From an uncultured Acetatifactor sp. (GTDB lineage Bacteria > Bacillota > Clostridia > Lachnospirales > Lachnospiraceae): 25,476 bases of DNA. The position numbers were made by a program, and so were the translations under genes. The stretch is taken from positions 34,564 to 60,039 of the forward strand of contig CAJUFO010000020.1 of assembly GCA_910585615.1 (NCBI GenBank), read 5' to 3'. The notes under the pieces were generated by a model, which saw nothing but the letters and a program-made list of their open reading frames with translations, was not told where the DNA came from and searched no databases. Every line of letters starts with the position of its first letter. The stretch's first letter is position 1. This document shows, in pieces, positions 8,139-15,683 of the stretch.

Positions 8139-8335
8139 ATGGATGTCCACCCTTTCCCGCGGCCTGACGCCGCAATCCGTAGCGCAACCCGGAGATTTAT
8201 GTACTGCCCTGGGCGGATTGATTCACAGTCCATGCTTCACAACTTGTGCTTCACACTCCTTCTTGCCCTACCGGCCCTTCTCACCCGGCCTTTCCTTCCG
8301 TGCCGTCCCCGGCTGCGCTTTCCGGCTATAGCTAC

Positions 8336-8363
8336 AGTATACAGGGGTTTCTCCTGCTGTAAA
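8336..8363 (-). promoter_or_regulatory. Candidate promoter of the ABC exporter gene
   Basis: On the minus strand TTTACA (8363-8358), 16 bases and TATACT (8341-8336) give a good sigma-A match. The leader to the ATG at 8138 is about 190 bases. It contains a TGTGAAGCA direct repeat near 8233-8255 but no clear terminator. I see no other gene in 8139-8454. Confidence 0.5.
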
Positions 8364-8454
8364 TATGGTCTGCGCAACAGGTGTTTTTTCGGGTGCAAGA
8401 GGTCGTATTTCCTTACGCTTTTTGTCACGCTTGCTGGGACGCTGGGTGAAATAG

Positions 8455-8640
8455 ATGAAAATAGTATTCATCCGCCACGGCGAACCAGACAAAGCGGAAG
8501 TAGATAGCAGAGGTTTCATCGGGCAGGGAAGAGATATGGCGCCCCTGGGTATAGACAGGCTGAGACGGAAACTCTTTTCTGATTTGCAGATTATGGTAAT
8601 TTGTCGTCGGGATTCAGGATTCTTGGCAAAATACCCATAA
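8455..8640 (+). pseudogene. Histidine phosphatase (phosphoglycerate-mutase-like) N-terminal fragment
   Basis: The frame starts MKIVFIRHGEP, the RHG phosphohistidine motif of the family. It continues to GFIGQGRDMAPL, which matches the equivalent GFWGFGRDFAPL of the complete gene at 15684-16244. After APL the resemblance stops and the frame ends at 61 residues. The SPxxRAxQTA and second GHG motifs are missing, whereas intact members have about 180-200 residues. The ribosome binding site is poor. It is best read as a remnant left by a deletion. It sits alone between leftward genes and directly before a strong hairpin terminator. Confidence 0.6.
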
Positions 8641-8643
8641 AAG

Positions 8644-8681
8644 GGGCTGCCTTTTTAATCAGGCAGCCCTGTGTTTTGTTT
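8644..8681. terminator. Strong hairpin terminator between the phosphatase remnant and the MFS gene
   Basis: GGGCTGCCT (8644-8652) and AGGCAGCCC (8661-8669) form a perfect 9-bp stem. On the plus strand it is followed by GTGTTTTGTTT, and on the minus strand by CTTTT. It likely ends MFS transcription from the right and any rightward transcript from the left. Confidence 0.75.
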
Positions 8682-8745
8682 ATGGAACTATCCTTTTTTT
8701 CGGTAATATACGAAACAAATCATCGCCCAAATTCCCGCACACCCG

Positions 8746-10086
8746 TCAGCTCTCCTGCCTTTCCAGCTCCCAGATATGCCTGTTCCGCCGGAAATAAAGG
8801 CACACCCCGATTCCGGCAAAGGCAAGCACGAAGAAGAGGAAAGCCGCCCCGGAGCCTTTCCCGCTGCCGAAGAGCCGCGTCAGCGCGCTCCCCGATCCCT
8901 GGGCCGCCATGATGGGCTCGAACACCCGATCCACCAGGAACCCTCCCAGGAAATAGCCGATGGGAATCGTGAAGAACTGCAGGGAATTCCTCACGGAGTA
9001 CACCCTTCCCTGCATATGCTCCGGCACGTGCAGCCGCATGATGGCATCCAGATTGGCGCTCATCAGCGGTATGGCAATCCAGCCCAGGACCCCGCCGATG
9101 CACCACACAAGCGGCGTCCTGCCCAGCGCCAGGAAGAAATTCTCGGAGCTCATGGAGAACAGCAGGCAGTTGCAGATGACCCGCACCCGGCTCCTTGGCG
9201 CTTTCACGAAAGAGGCGAAGATGCTCCCCGCGAGCGTGGCCATGCCGATCACCGCGTTCACCAGGCCCAGCGCTCTCTCGCTTCCGCCCTCCCTGGAGAG
9301 CATCATGGCCGGAAAGGCCGCTTGGTAGACGGACGCCACCAGGTTGATGGATGCCAGGAACAGAATCAGCCCCAGTATCCCCTTCTGCTGCCGCAGATAA
9401 GACAGGCCTTTCTTTGTGGAATGCCACAGCTTCTCCTTCCCCTGCTCCCGCGCTGCCTCCCTGTCCTCAGGAATGCGGATTCCAAGCGCGAGCGTCAGGA
9501 AAGCGATGCCGAAAGTGGACAAATCAAAAGCCACCACGGCCTCCATCCCCCAAAGGCCCAGAATGGCCGTGGCGATGATGGGCGTCATGATGGAATTCAC
9601 AGAGCTGGAGAAATACCGCAGGCCTCCCACCCTCTGATAATATTTCTTCGGCAGCACCTTTGTCACCGCCACCTCGGAAGCCGGCTGCTGGACTGTGTTC
9701 ATGACCCCATTGATCCCATTGATCAGGTACAGATGCCATATCTGCAGCCTGCCTGTCTGTAGCAGAATCAGCATGGCCACCGTAGTAGCCGCAGCCAAAG
9801 TGTCGCAAATCAGCATGGTGGCTTTCTTGTTCCACCTGTCGCTGAGAGCGCCCGCGAAAATGCTGAGCAGCACATAGGGCGCGTAAGAGCTCACCATCAA
9901 AAGCGCCGTCATCAGGGCGGAGCCTTTCTGGGTGTAAGACCAGATTACCAGCGCATAACCGGTCATGGCGCTCCCCAGGCCGGAGAAGGACTGGGTCAGC
10001 CAAAGCAGCAGGAATGTCCGCATCTCCCGGAGGGTGCTCCCGATGCTGCCGCCGTCGTTTTCTTTTATGTTCCTATCGTTATTCAT
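8746..10086 (-). CDS. MFS transporter of the macrolide-efflux (Mef-like, MFS_3) type
   Basis: The 446-residue protein has about 12 membrane segments. The conserved loop between helices 2 and 3 reads GALSDRWNKKATML, the MFS motif A. The N-terminal half (LLLWLTQSFSGLGSAMTGYALVIWSY … APYVLLSIFAGALSDR) fits the Mef(A)-like group of drug/proton antiporters. The charged C-terminus is cytoplasmic. The start at 10086 has AAGGAG 8 bases upstream, partly inside a predicted stem (see 10088-10196). It follows the fused peptide-transport ATPase gene after 255 bases and no convincing promoter was seen in between, so read-through from the peptide locus is possible. In mef-msr elements a Mef transporter is paired with an ABC-F protein. 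Here both are present, separated by an ABC exporter. The substrate is not determinable. Confidence 0.85.
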   Translation of the reverse strand: MNNDRNIKENDGGSIGSTLREMRTFLLLWLTQSFSGLGSAMTGYALVIWSYTQKGSALMTALLMVSSYAPYVLLSIFAGALSDRWNKKATMLICDTLAAATTVAMLILLQTGRLQIWHLYLINGINGVMNTVQQPASEVAVTKVLPKKYYQRVGGLRYFSSSVNSIMTPIIATAILGLWGMEAVVAFDLSTFGIAFLTLALGIRIPEDREAAREQGKEKLWHSTKKGLSYLRQQKGILGLILFLASINLVASVYQAAFPAMMLSREGGSERALGLVNAVIGMATLAGSIFASFVKAPRSRVRVICNCLLFSMSSENFFLALGRTPLVWCIGGVLGWIAIPLMSANLDAIMRLHVPEHMQGRVYSVRNSLQFFTIPIGYFLGGFLVDRVFEPIMAAQGSGSALTRLFGSGKGSGAAFLFFVLAFAGIGVCLYFRRNRHIWELERQES

Positions 10087-10087
10087 A

Positions 10088-10196
10088 GACTTTGCTCCTT
10101 ATCAGATTTCGTTTTCTTTCTCTCTCAGAATCGAAACAAGCAAAGTCCCAGAGCAGTCATTCTACTCCATGCAATCCTGCCCTAAAAGACTTTGCA
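10088..10196 (-). promoter_or_regulatory. Three-segment RNA switch in front of the MFS gene
   Basis: Segment A, GCAAAGUC (10195-10188), lies in uORF1. Segment B, GACUUUGC (10147-10140), lies in uORF2. Segment C, GCAAAGUC (10095-10088), overlaps the MFS ribosome binding site AAGGAG (10100-10095) and ends two bases before the ATG (10086). B can pair with A (8 bp) or with C (9 bp plus two G-U pairs), but not both. B:C would hide the MFS start; A:B, or a ribosome sitting on B, would expose it. This matches the logic of translational attenuation in erm and mef leaders. Confidence 0.6.
10125..10160 (-). CDS. uORF2, leader peptide MTALGLCLFRF, upstream of the MFS gene
   Basis: ATG at 10160 is preceded by GGAG four bases upstream and encodes MTALGLCLFRF, ending with TGA at 10125. 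Codons 5-7 (GGA CTT TGC) are the anti-ribosome-binding-site segment B. A ribosome paused on this peptide would therefore directly free the MFS start. The ribosome binding site is modest and close, so the start is less certain than that of uORF1. Confidence 0.4.
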   Translation of the reverse strand: MTALGLCLFRF

Positions 10197-10223
10197 CGGA
10201 GCCGACACAATAGCCAACAACAT
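10182..10223 (-). CDS. uORF1, leader peptide MLLAIVSAPCKVF, upstream of the MFS gene
   Basis: ATG at 10223 has a full AAGGAGGTGA ribosome binding site (10237-10228), with seven bases between AGGAGG and the ATG. It encodes MLLAIVSAPCKVF and ends with TAG at 10182. Such an ideal site ahead of 13 codons, not overlapping any gene, argues for real translation. Codons 10-12 (TGC AAA GTC) contain segment A of the switch. Confidence 0.6.
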   Translation of the reverse strand: MLLAIVSAPCKVF

Positions 10224-10312
10224 AATCTCACCTCCTTCAAAATGACAGCTTTCTGCCCTCCCTCAAGCCCGGAATAGGGATTGCGGGCCTGTTACCCTTC
10301 AATCCTATCCGC

Positions 10313-10341
10313 GGGGCAGGATGCTTTCTTTACACTGCCCC
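10313..10341 (-). other. Hairpin directly after the fused peptide-transport ATPase gene
   Basis: GGGGCAG (10341-10335) and CTGCCCC (10319-10313) form a 7-bp stem right after the TGA at 10344-10342. No T-run follows, so it may allow read-through into the MFS leader or only protect the mRNA end. Confidence 0.35.
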
Positions 10342-12111
10342 TCAGGAATTGCTCAACAGCAGCTTCGTGTAATCCTCCCTGGGATGGCTGAAGACTTCCT
10401 CCGTCTCCCCGATTTCAATAATCCGTCCCTCCTGCATGATCATGATGCGGTCGCACATCCGATAGACCACATTGATGTCGTGGGAGATGAACAGATAGGC
10501 CAGGTGCAGCTCCTGCTGCAGCCTCTGCAGCAGCTCCATGATCTGGGCCTGTATGGTGACATCCAGGGCCGACACAGGCTCGTCCGCCACCAGGAAGCCC
10601 GGGCCAGTGATCAGGGCCTGTCCGATGCTCACCCGCTGGCGCTGGCCGCCGGAGAGCTGGGAGGGCCTGCGGTGGAAATAGCTCTCCTCCAGCCCCACCT
10701 TGCGGAGCATATCGTAGGCGGCGGCCTCCATATCCCCCTTGGTCATGGCCTTCGTCCTGTCCAGAGCCCCCTCAGCCCTCAGGGGTTCCTGGAGGAGCCA
10801 TCCGATGGTCTTGGCGGGATTCAGGCTGCTGTAGGGATCCTGAAATATCATCTGGGGCCTGATGCTGTGATGCCTGATTTCCCCCTGGATATGGCAGTTC
10901 ATACCCAGAATCGCCTTGGAAAGGGAGGTCTTGCCGCAGCCGCTCTCCCCCACCAGCCCCAGGCTTTCCCCGGGATAGATCTGGAAATCGGCCCCTGACA
11001 CCACCCATTCCTTTTTCGTGCCGGAAAGCCTCTCCCTGAGGGAAAGCTTCCCTCCCTCCCGGTTCTTCCTTTCCCCGGCGGAAAAACTCACCTTGCCGTC
11101 CTGATAGTACACGGACAGATTCCTGACCTCCAGGACAGGGCCCACAGGGGATTCCGTCCGGCCATCGGCATCCTGCCCGCATTCACGCCCGGGGAGGGTT
11201 CCCTCAGCCCCGGGCCGCATGCCCTCAGAGGCATCCCTGCTGACAGATTCCCCCGGCTCCTGAGCAGAAAAACGCTTTGTCCCGGGGCTCCCGGCTGTGT
11301 TTTCCATGGCATCCCCGTCTTTCTTCCGCTTCTTCATCCGGGAAGGCACGGCCTCTATCAGCTTTCTGGTATATTCCTCCTTCGGATTCCGGAATATTTC
11401 CTCGGCGGGCCCCTGTTCCACCACGCGGCCGTCCTTCATCACCGCAATCCTGTGGCAGAGCCGCCTGGCCAGGTTCAGGTCATGGGTGATGAAGAGCATG
11501 GCGTTCTTCTGGTTTTGGTTGATCTGGCGCAGCAGCTCTATGATCTGGTTCTGTATGGTCACGTCCAGGGCCGTGGTGGGCTCGTCCGCCACGATCAGCT
11601 CCGGCTCCAGAATCACCGCCATGGCGATCATCACCCGCTGGCGCATGCCGCCGGAGAGCTGGTGGGGATAGCTTGCGTACACCTTCTCAGGCTCCTTAAG
11701 TCCCACCGCCCGGAACGCCTCCAGCACCTTTTCCCGCCGCTCTCCGGCGGTCATCTTCGTGTGGAGCCGCAGGGTCTCCTCCACCTGCCGCCCTGCCCTC
11801 TGAGTGGGATTCAGGGAAGTCATCGGCTCCTGGAACACCATGGACATGCGGGCCCCCTGGTAGCTGCGGTAGAGGGCCTTGTCCCGGGGCCTGCCCGCCT
11901 CCTGCAGCGTCACGCCGTCAAAAAGAATGCGTCCTGTCGTCACACGGGCAGAATCCGCCGAAAGCCCCATGAGGGTCAGGGCCGTGAGGGATTTCCCGGA
12001 GCCGGATTCCCCCACCACGCCCAGGATCTCTCCCCCCGAAAGCTCCAGATCCACATGCCTTACCACTTCCGTATCCCCGAAAGCCACGGACAAATCCTCT
12101 ATCCTGATCAA
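10342..12111 (-). CDS. Oligopeptide/dipeptide ABC importer ATPases, DppD-DppF fused in one chain
   Basis: The chain has about 589 residues and two complete ATPase domains. Domain 1 has Walker A GESGSGKS (34-41), signature LSGGMRQR and Walker B LIVADEPTTALD. Domain 2 has Walker A GESGCGKT, signature LSGGQRQR and Walker B LVADEPVSALD. Both keep the Opp/Dpp features MVFQEPMTSLNP and MIFQDPYSSLNP. They are joined by a polar, low-complexity linker (roughly residues 250-340, rich in Glu, Gly and Ser). Usually these are two separate proteins driving uptake of short peptides. I choose the TTG at 12111 because AAAGGAGG lies nine bases upstream and homology starts there (LIRIEDLSV). An ATG at 12201 with TGGAGGAA is an alternative. 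It would add 30 unconserved residues read through a perfect hairpin. It belongs with the permeases and binding protein at 14744-19012. Confidence 0.85.
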   Translation of the reverse strand: MIRIEDLSVAFGDTEVVRHVDLELSGGEILGVVGESGSGKSLTALTLMGLSADSARVTTGRILFDGVTLQEAGRPRDKALYRSYQGARMSMVFQEPMTSLNPTQRAGRQVEETLRLHTKMTAGERREKVLEAFRAVGLKEPEKVYASYPHQLSGGMRQRVMIAMAVILEPELIVADEPTTALDVTIQNQIIELLRQINQNQKNAMLFITHDLNLARRLCHRIAVMKDGRVVEQGPAEEIFRNPKEEYTRKLIEAVPSRMKKRKKDGDAMENTAGSPGTKRFSAQEPGESVSRDASEGMRPGAEGTLPGRECGQDADGRTESPVGPVLEVRNLSVYYQDGKVSFSAGERKNREGGKLSLRERLSGTKKEWVVSGADFQIYPGESLGLVGESGCGKTSLSKAILGMNCHIQGEIRHHSIRPQMIFQDPYSSLNPAKTIGWLLQEPLRAEGALDRTKAMTKGDMEAAAYDMLRKVGLEESYFHRRPSQLSGGQRQRVSIGQALITGPGFLVADEPVSALDVTIQAQIMELLQRLQQELHLAYLFISHDINVVYRMCDRIMIMQEGRIIEIGETEEVFSHPREDYTKLLLSNS

Positions 12112-12137
12112 ACCAAAGCGCCTCCTTTCAGGCTCCT

Positions 12138-12164
12138 CCGCAGCCGGCTCCTGACCGGCTGCGG
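12138..12164 (-). other. Perfect 10-bp hairpin before the fused ATPase gene
   Basis: CCGCAGCCGG and CCGGCTGCGG flank a seven-base loop, just upstream of the AAAGGAGG ribosome binding site. It supports the downstream TTG start and may adjust translation of the ATPases within the operon mRNA. Confidence 0.5.
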
Positions 12165-12269
12165 AACGCAGCGGACACAAAGCGGGCAAAATCCGCTCCA
12201 TGCGTGTGTTCCTCCAAGCGCGATTTTGCGCTTTGCCTGCACCTATTGATTCCCGCCGGCAATCAAATG

Positions 12270-12435
12270 CCCCGCTGCAAGCAACGGGGTATCAAGCTTG
12301 CAACGCTGCAGAGCAGAAAGTGTCCTTCGGACACTTTGGCATTCGACCCTCGCGGCATTCGCCAACTGGCCGTGCAGGCACGGCCGCTTGGCTCATTGCT
12401 CGCGGGAATAAGCCCCAGATATGCTTGCAGCGGGG
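12270..12435. repeat. MITE-like or palindromic intergenic element with 14-bp inverted ends
   Basis: CCCCGCTGCAAGCA (12270-12283) is repeated inverted as TGCTTGCAGCGGGG (12422-12435). In between are tight hairpins: AAAGTGTCC/GGACACTTT with a TTC loop (12317-12337) and GGCCGTG/CACGGCC (12368-12385). The left end also folds on itself (CCCCG/CGGGG, 12270-12289). GCATTCG occurs twice. No coding frame in it is convincing and no transposase is nearby. It fills most of the 12112-12499 gap between the chemoreceptor and the ATPase gene. From memory, similar hairpin-rich spacers are scattered in Lachnospiraceae genomes, but I cannot confirm copies here. Confidence 0.5.
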
Positions 12436-12499
12436 GGGCTGCACCGTCAGAAGCGGCACTGACCGCTGTGTCAGCGTGGGACTAAGCGTAAGTATCCTT

Positions 12500-14470
12500 T
12501 TACTGTCTGCGAAGGGTGAAGCCGCCCACCAACTGCTTGAGCACCCCGGCCTGGTCGGAGAGCTCCTCGCTGGTAGCCGCGCTCTCCTGGGCCGTGGCGG
12601 AATTGGACTGCACCACTTCGGAAATCTGGCCCACGGCCACGCTGACCTGGTCGATGGCACCGGTCTGGCGCTCCACGGCCTTTGCCATCACTTCCATCTG
12701 CTCCGCCGCCTGCCCTGCCAGCACCACCACATCGGACACGGATACGGTGACATTGGACACGGCCTGGCTGCCGCTGCCCACGGCCTGGATGGAGCGGCGG
12801 ATCATCTCCATGGTGGCCTTGGTGGCCTCGTCGGATTTGGTGGCCAGCTCCCGCACCTCATTGGCCACCACCGCGAAGCCCTTGCCCGCCTCCCCGGCCC
12901 TGGCGGCCTCCACGGAGGCATTCAGGGCCAGGATGTTGGTCTGGAGGGCAATGTCCTCTATGGTGTCTATGATGCGCTTGATCTCATTGGAGGAGGCCGT
13001 GATGGACTCCATGGCCTCGTTCAGATCCTGAATGTATTGGCTGCTCTCCTGGAGCTTATCCTCCGCACCCATCACTGCGGTTTTGGTCTCTTCCGCCAGC
13101 CGGGCCGTCTCTTTCGCGTCCCTGTCCATGTCCTCCAAGGTGGCGGACAGCTCCTCCACGGAACTGGCCTGCTCCGTAGCCCCCTGGGACAGGGCCATGC
13201 CGGAGGAGGCCACCTGGGCGGAGCCGCTGGACACCCGGGCCGTGGCCGCCGCTATGCCTCCCAGGGTCTGGTTCAGTTTCTCGCTGATGGTCCGCAGGTC
13301 GTCCTGGAGGGCCTTGAAGTCCCCGGGATACTGGGCGCTGCCGCCGTCCCTGGTCAGGTCTCCGTTTGCGATGCTGCCCAGCACCGCGCCGATCTCCTCC
13401 AGCATGACCCTGAAGTTCTGCACCAGGTGGGCGGTGGAATCCGCCAGCACTCTGGTCTCGTCCCTTCCTTTTCCCTGAGGGACGGGGCTCTTTAAATCGC
13501 CCTGGGACAGGGCCTGCAGACGCGCGGCGCATTTCACGATGGGCCCTGCGATGGAACGGCACACAAAGGCCGATATCACGATCACCGCCAGGCACAGGGC
13601 CGCACTGACCCCCATCTGGACATTATTGCCCATATAGGTGTAGTGCAGGAATTCATCCTCGCTGATAGTCACGGCCACGCTCCAGCCGTCCGTGCCGGGG
13701 ATGGGGGCATAGCCCTGGATATAGTCCGTATCGTCCTCGGTATAGGTATATCTCCCCACGCCGCTCTCCCCTGCCACCATCTTCGCCTCGATGGCTCCCA
13801 GTTCCCGGACATAGCTATCACCCGGGTTCTCCTCCATCTCCCGAATGAGGTTCTCCTGGCTCAGCACCTCCTCTGTCTCCAGGGCGGCGATGGTAGTACC
13901 CTCCTGATCAAGAATATAAGCATCGGCGTCCTCTCCGATCTGGATGCCCTCTATGATGGACTGCAGGATATTGGTATCGCAGTGGAAGTACACCACTCCG
14001 GTCACGCTGCCCTGGGACATCACGGGCGCTGACACCACCAGGTACATGTCATCGCCTTCCCTGTAGGGGACGGACATATAGCTCTTCCCCTGGAGCGCCG
14101 CCTGGAAAAAGGGTTCCCCGGAAACGTCCGCATCGTGGAACGCGTCATGGCCCTCCGCGTCCGCCATGCCGCCGAACCGCATATAGTAGGCATCCACTCT
14201 GCTCTGGATGAATGCCTGCTTCTCCTCGGGCGTAGCCGCCGGATCCGAAAGGATGGGGGAAGAGGCCAGCTCCGATATGGTCAAGGTATAGGTGGATATC
14301 ATGTTCTGGGCCGCCAGAGCCGCCAGCCTGGCCGTCTCACCCAAAGTCTTCTCCAGAGCCGCCACAGTGGAGTTGCGGGAAATCGCCGTGCCCAGCGCCA
14401 CATTGATTAGGGAGACTCCCATTGTGGCAATCGCAACCATAATCATGATCTTCGTCTGAATCTTCTTCAT
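12500..14470 (-). CDS. Methyl-accepting chemotaxis protein with extracytoplasmic Cache domain
   Basis: The 656-residue protein starts at the ATG at 14470 (MKKIQTKIMIMVAIATMG). Membrane helices are at about 7-30 and 284-304, enclosing a sensor region of ~250 residues with Cache features (DAYILDQEGTTIAAL, YAPIPGTDGWSVAV). A HAMP domain follows (about 305-360) with a second HAMP-like stretch. The cytoplasmic signalling coiled coil then has the hallmark tip EIKRIIDTIEDIALQTNILALNASVEAARAGE (positions ~475-505) and KGFAVVANEVRELA. Such receptors dock CheA and CheW and take methyl groups on Glu/Gln. Longer upstream starts exist (to 14665) but add unconserved residues; AAAAGG lies close to the chosen ATG. 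It sits inside the peptide uptake locus, so peptide or amino-acid sensing is an inference. No other chemotaxis or flagellar gene is in the window. Confidence 0.88.
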   Translation of the reverse strand: MKKIQTKIMIMVAIATMGVSLINVALGTAISRNSTVAALEKTLGETARLAALAAQNMISTYTLTISELASSPILSDPAATPEEKQAFIQSRVDAYYMRFGGMADAEGHDAFHDADVSGEPFFQAALQGKSYMSVPYREGDDMYLVVSAPVMSQGSVTGVVYFHCDTNILQSIIEGIQIGEDADAYILDQEGTTIAALETEEVLSQENLIREMEENPGDSYVRELGAIEAKMVAGESGVGRYTYTEDDTDYIQGYAPIPGTDGWSVAVTISEDEFLHYTYMGNNVQMGVSAALCLAVIVISAFVCRSIAGPIVKCAARLQALSQGDLKSPVPQGKGRDETRVLADSTAHLVQNFRVMLEEIGAVLGSIANGDLTRDGGSAQYPGDFKALQDDLRTISEKLNQTLGGIAAATARVSSGSAQVASSGMALSQGATEQASSVEELSATLEDMDRDAKETARLAEETKTAVMGAEDKLQESSQYIQDLNEAMESITASSNEIKRIIDTIEDIALQTNILALNASVEAARAGEAGKGFAVVANEVRELATKSDEATKATMEMIRRSIQAVGSGSQAVSNVTVSVSDVVVLAGQAAEQMEVMAKAVERQTGAIDQVSVAVGQISEVVQSNSATAQESAATSEELSDQAGVLKQLVGGFTLRRQ

Positions 14471-14690
14471 TTTCCTTTTCCGGGCCCCTGCGCGTTCCCC
14501 GCCAGGCTGCGGCCCAACCTCCTGTCCTTGAAATAGTTTCTTCCTTTCGGAAAAGGGCCCCTCACCGCCCCTTGACGTTCTGTAATGGAATGGCACCCAA
14601 TACAGGACATATGTCACTTTCCCCGTATTTCTTGTAAGGCGGACGGGCAATTCCCCCTCTTTCACTGCATCGAAGTCCTTCTGCCGGTGG

Positions 14691-14714
14691 GTACGTCTGA
14701 TATAGTGTACGTCT
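14691..14714. repeat. Short direct repeat GTACGTCT upstream of the chemoreceptor gene
   Basis: GTACGTCT occurs at 14691-14698 and 14707-14714 with a 16-base period, in the 273-base gap between permease C and the chemoreceptor. It could be an operator-like site. I see no clear promoter, terminator or gene in the rest of this gap. Confidence 0.25.
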
Positions 14715-14743
14715 ATGACGCCGGCCCAATGCCTCCTGCCCTG

Positions 14744-15601
14744 TCACTCGGAAACTTTCCCCCTGCGTATCCCCTCGCCGAACAGGGAGAAGCCCAGCAC
14801 CACCCACACGATGGACATTCCCACAAAGAGGGCGTACCAGGGCGCGGCCTGGAGATACCCCTGGGCGTCCGAGAGCATGTTGCCCAGGCTGGCCTCCGGG
14901 GGCTGCACGCCTATGCCCAGATAGCTCATGCCGGATTCCGCCAGGATGGCATTGTTGAAGCCGATCATCACGGAGACCCAGAACACGGAGAAGATATTGG
15001 GCAGGATGTGGACGAACAGGATCCGGAAGTCCTTGACGCCCAACAGCCTGGCCCGCCTGATATAGTCCGCATCCCGCAGTTTCAGGTATTGGCTCCGCAC
15101 CATCCGCACATAGCTTGGCACGAACACGATTCCCAGAGAGATGATCACATTCTGCCTGCCGCTGCCCAGAAGGCTTATGATGACCAGTGTCAGGAGGATG
15201 CTGGGGAATCCGTTGACCGCATCCGTGATCCGCATGACGATCTCATCCGCTATGCCGCCGAAATACCCGGTCAGCGCCCCCAGGAGGATGCCCGTGGAAC
15301 CGGAAATGAGCACTACCAGGCTGCTGATGCCGATGGTGGTGCCCAGTCCTTTCATGACCCTGGAGAAGATGTCCCGGCCGAAATTGTCCGTGCCGAAGAT
15401 GTGGAGCAGGGACGGCGGATCGAACTTTTCCGATGCCGACATGGCCGTAGTACTGTAAGGCGTCCAGAAAAACCCCACCACGCCCAGCGCCACGGCAAGG
15501 CCTGTCATGATCAGCCCTGCCAGAAAATATTTGTTGTATGGAATGCTACTCTTCCATGGAATGCTCTTCTTCCATTTTGCACCAGAACGCTCTCCTTTCA
15601 T
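14744..15601 (-). CDS. Oligopeptide/dipeptide ABC permease, DppC/OppC type
   Basis: The 285-residue protein has six predicted membrane helices. It carries the OppC/DppC signature HIFGTDNFGRDIFSRVMKG (residues ~67-86). The EAA-type coupling loop DADYIRRARLLGVKDFRILF contacts the ATPases, and YLGIGVQPPEASLGNML lies near the C-terminus. The start at 15601 has AAAGGAGG nine bases upstream. The first 25 residues are basic and contain a short repeat: GCATTCCAT occurs three times between the ribosome binding site and codon 21, giving SIPW/SIPY. It pairs with the DppB-type permease at 16278-17237. In most operons the two adjoin, but here a histidine phosphatase gene lies between them. Confidence 0.9.
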   Translation of the reverse strand: MKGERSGAKWKKSIPWKSSIPYNKYFLAGLIMTGLAVALGVVGFFWTPYSTTAMSASEKFDPPSLLHIFGTDNFGRDIFSRVMKGLGTTIGISSLVVLISGSTGILLGALTGYFGGIADEIVMRITDAVNGFPSILLTLVIISLLGSGRQNVIISLGIVFVPSYVRMVRSQYLKLRDADYIRRARLLGVKDFRILFVHILPNIFSVFWVSVMIGFNNAILAESGMSYLGIGVQPPEASLGNMLSDAQGYLQAAPWYALFVGMSIVWVVLGFSLFGEGIRRGKVSE

Positions 15602-15683
15602 GGAATGCCCTCCTTTCTACCGCTCTGCAGCCATCCCGGCCCTTTTGGGGAAAGTGTTCCTACTGCCGTCAGAGCTTACATCT

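Noticed and set aside
8048..8233. 61-codon minus-strand frame beginning in the ABC exporter leader
   Set aside because: It overlaps the exporter start in another frame and has no plausible ribosome binding site or family resemblance.
12200..13495. 431-codon plus-strand frame opposite the chemoreceptor
   Set aside because: Gly/His-rich translation typical of antisense frames of Ala/Glu-rich genes; it also runs through the hairpin element.
14471..14743. c-di-GMP or other riboswitch in front of the chemoreceptor
   Set aside because: I looked for GEMM-type conserved blocks and found none; only short hairpins and an 8-bp direct repeat are present.
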